23,134 bases of DNA from JBCDCB01 sp039182735 (GCA_039182735.1 JBCDCB010000025.1:1-23134), one strand, 5' to 3'. Positions 7,017 through 14,813 are shown, numbered from the stretch's first letter. Translations and numbers: made by a program. Notes: generated by a model not told the origin, from the sequence alone.

Positions 7017-8503
7017 CGCCCGGCGACGAGGTCCGTTGGCTCGCCCGTGCGCACGCCGTCGCGGACGATCAGGCTGTCGGCGAGGCTCGCCACACCGTCG
7101 CAATCGAGGTCGAGCGGCGTCCCCACGAAGTACGTGTAGAGGTCTTCGACGTCGGTGACGCCGTCGCCGTTGCGCTCCGCGCCGCCGGGCACGATCTGCA
7201 GCGTCGCGAGCGGGTCGCCGATCGGAACCTGTTGCCACGAGAGGGCGGGGATGGCGCTCCACGCCGCCTCGGCGAACGTCATGCCGTGCACCAGCATGTT
7301 CTCGACGAGGATGCGCGTGTCGGGCACGGAGTACGCCAGGGGTTCGCGGATGTGCCCGATCGTGAACGTCGCGCCGCCGGCGACGGCGTCGAGCACCTGG
7401 CCCTGGTTGCCACGCCCCGTCCCGTCGAAGATTGAGTCGCCGTTGAAGGATTCAAGCGAAAGAAAGATCGCGGCGGGATGAAAGGTATAGCGTCCGACGT
7501 AGTCGCCAAGGCCGCTCGGGTTCTCGCTGCCGTCAACGTCGTGGTTCTCGCCGTAGGTCGAGAAGACGAAGAGCGGCAGATCATCCGGGAGCTCGGACGG
7601 ATCCACGAAGTTGCTCGTGTCGTCGTAGGTCACCGGGATGTTGAGCGACTCGAGCACATCGCGCGTGCGCTCGTAGTCGTCGAACTCGAAGTTCTCCGAC
7701 GAATCACGCGGCGGGAAGATGTTCGCCTGCCCTTCGTCGTCGAGTTGGTCCACCGCCGCGTACTCGTCGAGCAGCGCGCGCCCGCTGCCGCAGGCGAACA
7801 CGGCGTTCTGCGCACGGTCGAGCAGGGCCTCGATCTCCTGCACCGCGGTATTCCCGTTCGCGGGCAGCGCATCGAGCCGGCACACGACGTACATGTCGCC
7901 CGGCGTCAGCCCGATCGCCTGCCACGACTGGAACCCCGCCGTCTGGTTCACCCCGAAGATGCGCGCTGTCTGCACGCCGGCCCGCGAGAACCCGGTGATC
8001 GGCTGGTTGAACCGCGCGTGGTACGGGTTGCGGACGCTGCCGCTGTAGCGGAACTGCAGCGCCGCCGCGCCCGTTGCCGTGAGATCCTGCTGCAGCAGCG
8101 TCAGTTCGCTCTCCACGCTCGTCCACGTGGAGGCGAAGCCGAACTCATCGCCCGCGACGGTGCTGTTGATGCGCACCGGCACACCGCGCGTGGTGACGAG
8201 ACACATGATCTGCTGGGACAGGTCGCTACCCGTGGTGACGCCATTGATGAAGTCGCGCAGCGGATCACGAATCAGCGCATCGAAGTTGTTGCGCGTCACG
8301 GCGTTCGAGTTCGAGAGCGGCACCGAGTCGAGATCGAACTCGAGCACCGCCGGGTACCGCGCGACATAGAGGTCGCGCACGGCCTGCGATTCGGTGTCGC
8401 GCGAGTTCCAGACGAGCAGCACGTTTTCCTGCTGGAGCTGCGCCGCCGCCGGGATCGACGCGAGGTGTACGAGCAGCACGGTGAGTAGGGGAAGGCACTT
8501 CAT
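7013..8503 (-). CDS. TIGR03790 family secreted protein with dockerin-like tail
   Basis: A 496-residue exported protein. ATG 8503 is chosen over the longer frame because it opens a signal peptide (MKCLPLLTVLL...IPAAAQ, cut likely after A20 or A21) and is preceded by GGAG 7 nt away. The body has the layout of TIGR03790 proteins: an opening ENVLLVWNSRDTES segment, a VTTRGVPVRI strand, and a late LPLFVFSTYGENHD stretch. Their function is unknown. Residues about 445-480 carry two DxDG-type loops, NGDGVTDVEDL and DCDGVASLADSL, resembling a dockerin type I or calcium-loop module common in planctomycete exoproteins. It is last in the minus-strand group after ftsH. Family call is by recollection of its features; the tail assignment is pattern-based. 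Confidence 0.78.
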   Translation of the reverse strand: MKCLPLLTVLLVHLASIPAAAQLQQENVLLVWNSRDTESQAVRDLYVARYPAVLEFDLDSVPLSNSNAVTRNNFDALIRDPLRDFINGVTTGSDLSQQIMCLVTTRGVPVRINSTVAGDEFGFASTWTSVESELTLLQQDLTATGAAALQFRYSGSVRNPYHARFNQPITGFSRAGVQTARIFGVNQTAGFQSWQAIGLTPGDMYVVCRLDALPANGNTAVQEIEALLDRAQNAVFACGSGRALLDEYAAVDQLDDEGQANIFPPRDSSENFEFDDYERTRDVLESLNIPVTYDDTSNFVDPSELPDDLPLFVFSTYGENHDVDGSENPSGLGDYVGRYTFHPAAIFLSLESFNGDSIFDGTGRGNQGQVLDAVAGGATFTIGHIREPLAYSVPDTRILVENMLVHGMTFAEAAWSAIPALSWQQVPIGDPLATLQIVPGGAERNGDGVTDVEDLYTYFVGTPLDLDCDGVASLADSLIVRDGVRTGEPTDLVAGR

Positions 8504-8632
8504 GCGATCTCTCCGCCGGTAACCGTTCCGTTGCCGAGGTGTTGTACGCGGGGCCACACAAGGTGATCGGCACAGAACACATCAAACATGCCCTAAGATC
8601 GGTCGCGGCACCAGCGGATTGGCGGAACCGCG

Positions 8633-10672
8633 TCAGGCGGGGTGCGGCATCGCGCCCCCGTCGAGCTCGCCGCCCTCACGACGCTCCTCGGCGGCGCTCC
8701 GCTTGCCGGACTCGGCGGCCTTCTTGGCCTCCGCCGCGAGCAGATCGCTCACGGTCGGCTTGTCGATCGCGTCGCCCCGCATGATGGCGTGGACCTCGTC
8801 CGCGGTGAGCGTCTCATACTTGAGCAGCGCATCGGCGACGTCCGAGACCTGGTCCCAGTGTTCTGAGAGCATGCGCTGCGCATCGGTGAACGCCTCGCCC
8901 GAGAGCCTGCGGATCTCTTCGTCGATGAGGCGCGCGGTCTCGTCGGAGTAGTCGCGTTCGCCGACGTACGCCTCGCGTGAATCGACGCCGCTGTAGCGCA
9001 CAAACCCGAGCTTCTCGCTCATGCCCCACTCGAGGACCATCGCGCGCGCGAACTGCGTCATCTGCTGGATGTCCATCGAGGCGCCCGACGAGACGTCGCC
9101 GGTCTTCCGCTCCTCGGCGATGCGCCCGCCGCACAGCACCCGCATGGTCGCGTTGAGGTACTTCGCCCCGTAGCCGTACCGGTCCTGTTCCGGGAGGCTG
9201 AACGTGGCACCGCCGGCGGCACCACGCGGGATGATGGTCACCTTGTGGAGCGGGTCGGCGTCCGGGAGCAGGCACTGCAGGACGGCGTGGCCGGCTTCGT
9301 GATACGCCGTCGCCACGCGCTCCTTCTCTTCCACCACGCGGCTCTTACGCGAGCGCCCGAAGCGGATCTTGTCGCGCCCCTCTTCGAGGTCTTCGTGCTC
9401 GATGAACTCTTTGCCCGCGAGTGTCGCGATGATCGCGGCTTCGTTGATGATCGCCGCGAGCTCCGCGCCGCTGAACGCGGGGGTCCCGCGCGCGATCTTC
9501 TCGAGCTTCACGTCGATCCCGAGCTTCACCTTCTTCGCGTGGACCTTCAGGATCTCGAGACGACCCTTCACGTCCGGCGGGGGGACCTCGACCTGGCGGT
9601 CGAATCGTCCCGGGCGTGTGAGCGCCGGGTCGAGCACATCGGCCCGGTTCGTCGCCGCGATCACGATCACCTGATCGGACGATTCAAACCCGTCCATCTC
9701 GACGAGGATGGCGTTGAGCGTCTGCTCGCGTTCGTCGTGCCCGCCGGTGGTGAAGCCTCCGCCCCGGCGACGCCCGACGGCGTCGATTTCGTCGAGGAAG
9801 ATGATGCAGGGGGACTGTTCCTTGGCCTGCTTGAACAGATCGCGCACGCGCGAGGCACCGACGCCGACGAACATCTCCACGAAGTCCGAGCCGGAAATCG
9901 AGAAGAACGGAACGTCGGCTTCGCCTGCGATGGCCTTGGCGAGGAGCGTCTTGCCGCAGCCGGGAGGGCCGACGAGCAACACGCCTCGCGGGATGCGAGC
10001 GCCGAGCCGCATGAACTTCTTGGGCGAGCGGAGGAACTCGACGAGCTCGGTGACCTCTTCCTTCGCTTCTTTGATGCCGGCGACCGAGTCGAAAGTGACG
10101 CCGCTGGTCTGCCCTCCGAGCACGCGATGCCGCGACTTGCCGAAGTTCCCGATGATCCCGCCCGGCCCGCCCGCGGAGCGCAGCCCGCGCGAGATCAGCA
10201 GCCAGAACAGGAAGACGAAGAGGAGCAGCCAGATGATGGGCGACATGAGGAAGTGGACCCACACGGGCGGCCCGCCGCTGGGTTTGTAGTCGCCACCGGT
10301 CAGTTCCTTGAGGTCCTGATAGACGGCGTCCTGCGTGCCGTTGTTGAACTTGAACTGGACCGACGTGGGGTTGCCGCGCGAATCGAGCTCCGAGGTGTTC
10401 TTCGCGACGATCGCGTTCTGTTTGAGCTCGATGTCGGCGAGCGACTCTTCTTCGTAGAGGGTGGCGAACTCGCTCCAGGTGAGCGCTTCGACCTTCGGGC
10501 CGAGCGACTGGAAGACGATCAGCAGCGACAGCAGCAGCAGGACGATGATGATCCAGCCGAACGGGCCCCGGCTTGGCGGGGCCTGCGCCGCGTCGCCTTC
10601 CTGCTGGGACCGGTTCGGCGTGCGCGCGCCCCCGCTCGGGTCTTGCGTCGGCTTGCCTTGTTCGCTGTTCAT
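8633..10672 (-). CDS. ftsH: ATP-dependent zinc metalloprotease FtsH
   Basis: A 679-residue membrane-bound AAA+ protease that degrades misfolded membrane proteins and regulatory substrates. The start at 10672 follows a GAAGGA Shine-Dalgarno 6 nt upstream; a longer in-frame ATG at 10717 lacks support. A hydrophilic Gln/Pro-rich N-terminus of about 35 residues precedes TM1 (40-56). The periplasmic region runs to about 140 and TM2 spans about 144-161. The AAA domain has Walker A GPPGCGKT at 235-242, Walker B IIFLDE at 290-295 and the second region of homology ATNRADVLDPAL...RPGRFDR near 340-358. The zinc site HEAGH has H458, E459 and H462. A charged, low-complexity tail ends the protein. It lies downstream of lptE across a 95-bp gap holding a hairpin and a possible own promoter. 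Confidence 0.97.
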   Translation of the reverse strand: MNSEQGKPTQDPSGGARTPNRSQQEGDAAQAPPSRGPFGWIIIVLLLLSLLIVFQSLGPKVEALTWSEFATLYEEESLADIELKQNAIVAKNTSELDSRGNPTSVQFKFNNGTQDAVYQDLKELTGGDYKPSGGPPVWVHFLMSPIIWLLLFVFLFWLLISRGLRSAGGPGGIIGNFGKSRHRVLGGQTSGVTFDSVAGIKEAKEEVTELVEFLRSPKKFMRLGARIPRGVLLVGPPGCGKTLLAKAIAGEADVPFFSISGSDFVEMFVGVGASRVRDLFKQAKEQSPCIIFLDEIDAVGRRRGGGFTTGGHDEREQTLNAILVEMDGFESSDQVIVIAATNRADVLDPALTRPGRFDRQVEVPPPDVKGRLEILKVHAKKVKLGIDVKLEKIARGTPAFSGAELAAIINEAAIIATLAGKEFIEHEDLEEGRDKIRFGRSRKSRVVEEKERVATAYHEAGHAVLQCLLPDADPLHKVTIIPRGAAGGATFSLPEQDRYGYGAKYLNATMRVLCGGRIAEERKTGDVSSGASMDIQQMTQFARAMVLEWGMSEKLGFVRYSGVDSREAYVGERDYSDETARLIDEEIRRLSGEAFTDAQRMLSEHWDQVSDVADALLKYETLTADEVHAIMRGDAIDKPTVSDLLAAEAKKAAESGKRSAAEERREGGELDGGAMPHPA

Positions 10673-10702
10673 ACGCGTCCTTCGTCCGGTTCCCGTGCGC
10701 TG

Positions 10703-10738
10703 CCCGCTCACTCCCATTCGGCTGAATTCGGGAGCGGG
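10703..10738 (-). promoter_or_regulatory. hairpin in the ftsH leader
   Basis: CCCG, CTCCC and ATTC at 10703-10719 can pair with GAAT, GGGAG and CGGG at 10724-10738. This gives 13 base pairs with a four-base and a two-base bulge and a four-base loop. No T-run follows on either strand, so it is not a canonical terminator. It lies about 30 nt upstream of the ftsH ATG. Confidence 0.35.
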
Positions 10739-10751
10739 ATTCCCTCAAGTG

Positions 10752-10757
10752 AGGATA
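10752..10757 (-). promoter_or_regulatory. possible ftsH -10 hexamer TATCCT
   Basis: TATCCT on the minus strand lies just beyond the lptE stop codon. It would start a transcript near 10745, with a leader of about 70 nt that includes the 10703-10738 hairpin. No -35 match is evident. Confidence 0.3.
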
Positions 10758-10767
10758 CGCACGCCGC

Positions 10768-11283
10768 TTACCACGCGCCGCGGAGCTCCGCGACGATATC
10801 CTTCGCCAGACGCTGCACCGCGCCCCGCTGGCCCATCGCCAGACGCTCCCGCGACCCCTGCGCCGGTGTGAAAATGTCGGACGCGCGGTAGTTCGACCGC
10901 TCGACAAGCACCTCGCCCGTTCGCGCGTCACGCCATTCGAACGAAACGGTGAGCTCGACCGCCAGTTCCTGCACCAGCCCGCTCTCGGAATCCGTCGAGA
11001 CACGCACCAACTCGGCGTTCGTGATCTCGCCCGTGAGCGACGTCTCGGCGCGTTGCGACACACGCCACGGCGTCGAACGGTGCAGTTCCTTCACCAGCGC
11101 GTCGGCAAGGTTGGCCTCGATCCCGTGCTGGAACGTGTCGTTGCGAAAGACGCCCACGGAAATCGTGCGCACGCTTGTGTCGTGCGCGCTCTGCCACGCG
11201 TATCCCTCAGATGGGTCGCTCGCGCATGCACCGAGCAGTGCAGCGAACGCGAGCACGATGACGGCGGGCCAGCGATCAGCCAT
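10768..11283 (-). CDS. lptE: LptE-like LPS-assembly lipoprotein
   Basis: A 171-residue predicted outer-membrane lipoprotein. ATG 11283 gives a short signal peptide ending in the lipobox L17-G18-A19-C20, with the cysteine as acylation site. The mature part reads GYAW..., then ISVGVFRNDTFQHGIE, ALVKELHRSTPWRV and LTGEITNAEL. This is the layout of the LptE family, which plugs the LptD barrel that inserts lipopolysaccharide into the outer membrane. Members diverge strongly, so the call rests on layout rather than invariant residues. It overlaps the upstream BamD-like gene by 8 bp (ATGGCTGA), implying translational coupling, and precedes ftsH. No lptD is in the window. Confidence 0.75.
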   Translation of the reverse strand: MADRWPAVIVLAFAALLGACASDPSEGYAWQSAHDTSVRTISVGVFRNDTFQHGIEANLADALVKELHRSTPWRVSQRAETSLTGEITNAELVRVSTDSESGLVQELAVELTVSFEWRDARTGEVLVERSNYRASDIFTPAQGSRERLAMGQRGAVQRLAKDIVAELRGAW

Positions 11284-12340
11284 CGGCGTCCGCCGCCTCG
11301 TCACCGTTTTGTTCATCCTGTTCTGGCTCATCGTCAGTTCGCGGTTCGTCCGCGGGTTCGAGCCAGCCCCGTTCCTCGAGCATCTCGCGTGCGCGGGCCG
11401 CGGCGACCGAACGCGGGTGTGTCGCGAGCAGGCGCGTCATGGTGTAGCGCGCCGACGCCGGGTCGTTCGTCCGCAGGTACCAGTTCGCGGTGTCGAGCAG
11501 CTGCGCAGCGAGGGATTCGTCGATGCGCACCTGCATCGCCTCGTCCAGCCCCGCTTCCTCGGCCCGCGCGGGGTATCTTGACATGAAGTTCTCGATCTGG
11601 ACCTGCGCGTTGAGCAGCCCGGAGGCGTCGTAGCGGGGACCCTTGAACCGCGAGATGTCCGCGAGGATGCGCCGCTCCGACGCGATGTCGCGGTGCTGCC
11701 CACGGGGGAAGTTCAGCAGGTACAGGTCGTACGCTTCACGCGCGAGCCCCATGTCGCGCTTGCGGAAGTAGTAATCGGCCAGTTCGATCGACGCACGCTC
11801 GGCAAGCTCGCTGCCGGGCAGCCGCTCCTGCACGCGGATCAGGATCTCGACCAGCAGGTCTTCCGGGTCGAAGACCCGCAGCCCCAGCACCTTGCGACGC
11901 ATGCCGTTGGCGTAGGCGATCGCGATGTCGAGCTCACGCTCGATCGCGAGCGGGAACCACTCGGTCTGCGGGGCCGACCGGATCACGGCCTCGTAGTCGT
12001 AGAGCGCGTTGAACTCGCGCCCGATCGCCGTGAGCGCATCGCCCCGCACGAGGTAGGCCTCGGGCAGGCGGGGGTGCTCGTCGAGCTCGTGCTCGCGGAT
12101 CCACGCGTCCATGAGCCGACGTGCGTCCTGCGGGCGGTCTTCGGCTAGCGCGCGCCGGGCCTCGTCGATCGGGCCGGTCGGTGCCGTCGCCACCGATTCC
12201 GATTCCCACGAGCCGGACCCGTCGAGCGTGAAGGTCTGCGACTGCGCGAACGCGGGGCACGCGACGGCGAGGAGCGTGGGCAGCGCGAAGACCAAGCGGT
12301 AGCGGTGCCGGCGATGTGAGGGCCGATGTGTTGCGTCCAT
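11276..12340 (-). CDS. BamD-like TPR protein, secreted or outer-membrane
   Basis: A 354-residue exported helical-repeat protein. ATG 12340 is preferred because TATGAT ends 7 nt upstream, and it opens a basic signal sequence followed by a hydrophobic stretch and AFA|QS as a likely signal peptidase I site after residue 32. A nearby cysteine in LLAVAC does not make a good lipobox. The mature protein is built of TPR-like helical pairs, for example YLVRGDALTAIGREFNALYDYE, IELADYYFRKRDMGLAREAYDLYL and SARYTMTRLLATHP. This resembles the BamD/YfiO family of the beta-barrel assembly complex. An acidic, disordered tail of about 25 residues ends it. Overlap with lptE supports an outer-membrane assembly role. 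A generic TPR protein is the alternative. Confidence 0.7.
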   Translation of the reverse strand: MDATHRPSHRRHRYRLVFALPTLLAVACPAFAQSQTFTLDGSGSWESESVATAPTGPIDEARRALAEDRPQDARRLMDAWIREHELDEHPRLPEAYLVRGDALTAIGREFNALYDYEAVIRSAPQTEWFPLAIERELDIAIAYANGMRRKVLGLRVFDPEDLLVEILIRVQERLPGSELAERASIELADYYFRKRDMGLAREAYDLYLLNFPRGQHRDIASERRILADISRFKGPRYDASGLLNAQVQIENFMSRYPARAEEAGLDEAMQVRIDESLAAQLLDTANWYLRTNDPASARYTMTRLLATHPRSVAAARAREMLEERGWLEPADEPRTDDEPEQDEQNGDEAADADG

Positions 12341-12346
12341 CGGCGG

Positions 12347-12353
12347 TATCATA
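12347..12353. promoter_or_regulatory. symmetric divergent -10 element TATCATA
   Basis: The 7-mer TATCATA reads TATCAT on the plus strand (12347-12352) and TATGAT on the minus strand (12348-12353). The minus hexamer ends 7 nt before the BamD-like ATG, predicting a leaderless start. The plus hexamer would start transcription near 12359 and give the lipid kinase a leader of about 25 nt containing its AGGAG ribosome-binding site. Confidence 0.5.
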
Positions 12354-12384
12354 GGGATTCCGACGCACGCGCCGAGGAGCAAGC

Positions 12385-13386
12385 ATGCGACCGCTGATTG
12401 TGTTCAACCCGCGTTCCGGTCGAGGACGTGCCGCCGACGCCGCGGGCGTACTGACCTCGGCACTGCAGCGCGCCGGGCACCAGCCCGAGCGCTACGGGCT
12501 GCCGGCGCACACGCGAGACCCTGGCGCGTATGTCTTCCTGCAGGAGGCGCTCCGCCGCTGCGACCTTCTGGTCGTGCTGGGCGGCGACGGGACGATGAAC
12601 TCGCTCGCCGGTCTCGCCGCCGGCGCCGACGTCCCGGTCTACCACGTCCCCCTCGGAACGGAGAACCTCTTCGCGCGGGAGTTCGGCATGAGCCGGCGTC
12701 CGGAGGTGCTGCTCGGTGCGCTCGAAGAGCCGAACGTCGAACGCGTGGACCTCGCGAGCGTGAACGACCGCGCGTTCCTGTTGATGTGCAGCGTCGGGCC
12801 CGACGCGGGCACGATCCACCGCCTCGACCGTGCGCGCACCGGGAGCATCTCGCACCTCAGCTACGTGATGCCGGCGATCCACGAGGCGCTGCGTCCGTCG
12901 CTGCGCCCGCTGACGATCCGGGTAGACGGCACGCCCGTGGTCGAACGCCGATGCGGGCAGGTTGTGGTCGCGAACAGCCGCCAGTACGCCGTGCGCCTCG
13001 ACCCGGGCAAGCACGCCGATATGCACGACGGCTTACTCGATGTGGTCTTCATGCCGGCGACGACGAGCGCGCGGCTGGTCCTGTGGGGGCTGTCCAGCAG
13101 ATTGCGCCGTCATACCACCAACCGCCTTTGTGTGTACGAGCAGGGCTCACGCGTGTCGATCGAATCGCACAGCGACGAAGCCCCGCCGATGCAGCTCGAC
13201 GGCGAGGCCGTGCCCGGAGAGCGTTCGCTCGAGATGACCGTCCGCCCGGGAGCGCTGAGCGTGCTCGTTCCGCCCTCGATGCGCACGGCTCGCGCGCGTC
13301 GGTCACCCTCGACGCGGATTGCGTGGCGAAGCGCCCGCGCTGCGAGTCGGCCTGACGACGCGGCGCTCGACGTCGCGCGTCGCTGA
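12385..13386 (+). CDS. diacylglycerol kinase-family lipid kinase
   Basis: A 333-residue soluble or membrane-associated kinase of the DAGK catalytic family (YegS/DgkB/sphingosine kinase type), which phosphorylates lipid hydroxyls with ATP. It opens with IVFNPRSGRG, has the nucleotide-binding GGDGTMN at 66-72, and PLGTENLFAREFG at 89-101 where most relatives have PLGTGNDFAR. C-terminal strands such as MQLDGEAVPG match the second DAGK lobe. AGGAG lies 6 nt before the ATG. The last 28 codons are Arg/Ala/Ser-rich, lie beyond the conserved fold, and overlap the convergent PIN-TRAM gene by 84 bp including stop. That tail may be an overprinted extension. The lipid substrate is unknown. Confidence 0.88.
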   Translation: MRPLIVFNPRSGRGRAADAAGVLTSALQRAGHQPERYGLPAHTRDPGAYVFLQEALRRCDLLVVLGGDGTMNSLAGLAAGADVPVYHVPLGTENLFAREFGMSRRPEVLLGALEEPNVERVDLASVNDRAFLLMCSVGPDAGTIHRLDRARTGSISHLSYVMPAIHEALRPSLRPLTIRVDGTPVVERRCGQVVVANSRQYAVRLDPGKHADMHDGLLDVVFMPATTSARLVLWGLSSRLRRHTTNRLCVYEQGSRVSIESHSDEAPPMQLDGEAVPGERSLEMTVRPGALSVLVPPSMRTARARRSPSTRIAWRSARAASRPDDAALDVARR

Positions 13387-14619
13387 CCCCGCGGCCCGTT
13401 CGGGCTCGGCACTCGAGACGTCCGCCGCGTCGGTGGTTTCGGTCTCCGGTTCCGCGTGAACCTCCTCAGAGGGCGGCTCTGTAGGTGTCGGCTGCTGCTG
13501 CGTGGGTTCCGCGCCGATGCGCGCAAAGAAAAGCCTGCCGTTGGCTGTCTGCACCTGGCTCGCCAGAAGCACCTCGGCGTGCGAGCCGATGGCCTCGGCG
13601 CCGTCCTGCACCACGACCATCGAGCCGTCTTCGAGGAATCCCACACCCTGCCCCGGCTGCTCTCCGCCGCGCACGATCTCGATGCGGACGCGATCGCCCG
13701 GCGTCACGCTGGGCCGCAGCGCTTGCGCGAGATCGTTCAGGTCGATCACCGACACGTCCTGCACGCGCGCGACGCGCTTCAGGCCCGTGTCGGTGGTCAG
13801 GAGCGTCGCCGGCATGGCCTTCGCACGCTCCAGCAGAGCCTTATCGACCGCAACGCTCGGCACACGCGTTTCATCGATACGCACGTCCGCCAGCGGCTCG
13901 CGCTGAATCCGCGCGAGCAGGTCCAGCCCCCGACGCCCACGCTCCCGCTTCGATTGGTCGCTCGAATCGCTCAGCGCGTGCAGTTCGTCCACCACGACGC
14001 GCGGCACGATCATCGGAGACTGCACGAACCCCGCGCGCACCACGCCGAGCACACGACCGTCCACGAGCGTCGAGGTATCGACCAGGTATGGGCGCACGCC
14101 GCGGAACTGCTTGGCGAACTCGACATACGGGATCACCAGGCGGAAGTCGTCTTGCGTCTGCAGCACGGTGGAAACGCCCAGGTAGCAGAGCCCCAGCCCC
14201 AGCATCAGCTTGATCGTGAAGATCTCTTCCGCGAGCGACTCGGCGAACTCATATGTCACCGCGAAGTAGTCGATGATCACGCCCGCGAGCACCGTCGCGA
14301 GCAGCCCGGCGATGGAGCCGAAGAGGATCGCGCTGATCGTCGAGAGTTTGCGCGTGGGCGTGACAAGGTCGATCGCGATCACGAGCCCGACGAAGACCAG
14401 CGTCACGATCGCCGTCAGCCACCACTGGCTTCCGAAGAGTTCGTTGAGCACGCGCCCGCTCTCGCTCTCGCTCTCGCCGGCGGAGCCGCTGGCGAGCCCG
14501 AGCCCGAAGACCACCGACGCGAGCACCAGAAACGCCCCGCGCAGCACTTGGACGACGCGCGTCCGCTGCGCGCGTTCCTCGCGGATCTCCTCGGCGAAGA
14601 CGTGTTCGGTATCGCTCAC
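13303..14619 (-). CDS. membrane-anchored PIN-TRAM domain protein (YacL-like)
   Basis: A 438-residue predicted inner-membrane nuclease-fold protein. Four hydrophobic segments lie near 27-45, 67-86, 94-118 and 134-152. A PIN domain follows from about 176, with acidic residues D181 (LVDTSTLVDGR), E212 (VVVDELHAL) and D277 (LLTTDTGL). A TRAM RNA-binding domain spans about 301-369 (TPGDRVRIEIVRGGEQPGQGVG). This is the architecture of Bacillus YacL-type proteins, whose RNA substrates are poorly defined. The final 70 residues are Pro/Glu/Thr-rich, then Arg-rich, and look disordered. The start is GTG 14619; TATCCT ends 6 nt upstream and no Shine-Dalgarno is seen. The 3' end overlaps the lipid kinase gene by 84 bp. 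Confidence 0.87.
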   Translation of the reverse strand: MSDTEHVFAEEIREERAQRTRVVQVLRGAFLVLASVVFGLGLASGSAGESESESGRVLNELFGSQWWLTAIVTLVFVGLVIAIDLVTPTRKLSTISAILFGSIAGLLATVLAGVIIDYFAVTYEFAESLAEEIFTIKLMLGLGLCYLGVSTVLQTQDDFRLVIPYVEFAKQFRGVRPYLVDTSTLVDGRVLGVVRAGFVQSPMIVPRVVVDELHALSDSSDQSKRERGRRGLDLLARIQREPLADVRIDETRVPSVAVDKALLERAKAMPATLLTTDTGLKRVARVQDVSVIDLNDLAQALRPSVTPGDRVRIEIVRGGEQPGQGVGFLEDGSMVVVQDGAEAIGSHAEVLLASQVQTANGRLFFARIGAEPTQQQPTPTEPPSEEVHAEPETETTDAADVSSAEPERAAGSATRDVERRVVRPTRSAGASPRNPRRG

Positions 14620-14625
14620 GGGGAG

Positions 14626-14631
14626 AGGATA
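14626..14631 (-). promoter_or_regulatory. -10 hexamer TATCCT of the PIN-TRAM gene (leaderless candidate)
   Basis: On the minus strand TATCCT is followed by six bases (ctcccc) and the GTG at 14619. It supports this non-ATG start, which has no Shine-Dalgarno. Confidence 0.5.
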
Positions 14632-14654
14632 GGGAGCCCGCCGCCCTCTTCGCC

Positions 14655-14660
14655 TACAAT
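14655..14660 (+). promoter_or_regulatory. -10 hexamer TACAAT of the SRP RNA gene
   Basis: TACAAT matches the sigma-70 consensus at five of six positions. It ends 7 nt before base 14668, where the outermost pairing of the predicted SRP RNA begins. No clear -35 box is seen. Confidence 0.5.
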
Positions 14661-14667
14661 CCCCACT

Positions 14668-14813
14668 CGCGAGCGAGCGCTCGCGTCGGTTGACGACCGG
14701 GCCCGGTGCGGGGCTGTCCCGCGAACCTGGTCAGGGCTTGACGGCAGCAGCCATAAGCGTCCGGCAGTCGGTGCGTCGGTAACCTGGTCGTCAACCGGCG
14801 TGAGCAACTCGCG
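14668..14813 (+). ncRNA. ffs: signal recognition particle RNA, small bacterial type
   Basis: This RNA pairs with Ffh to target nascent membrane proteins co-translationally. The conserved domain IV is visible at about 14726-14752: GGTCAGG on the 5' side and AGCAGCC on the 3' side, enclosing a small hairpin GCT-TGAC-GGC. The closing tetraloop is UGAC instead of the usual GGAA. Bases 14679-14698 pair with 14786-14805 as a 20-bp helix with two G-U wobbles. After a small internal loop, CGCGAG (14668-14673) pairs with CTCGCG (14808-14813). That gives an RNA of about 146 nt; the core alone is about 127 nt. No Alu domain is evident. Location just upstream of dnaX matches many bacteria. Ends are estimates. 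Confidence 0.88.

Noticed and set aside
10672..10717. Longer ftsH N-terminus from ATG 10717
   Set aside because: The extra 15 residues are basic and unconserved in style, whereas ATG 10672 has a well-placed GAAGGA.
9245..10891. A 548-codon plus-strand frame opposite ftsH
   Set aside because: Asp/Glu/Arg-rich shadow of ftsH with no motif.
14673..14684. 12-bp palindrome GCGAGCGCTCGC as an operator for ffs
   Set aside because: These bases are better explained as part of the SRP RNA terminal helix and its internal loop.
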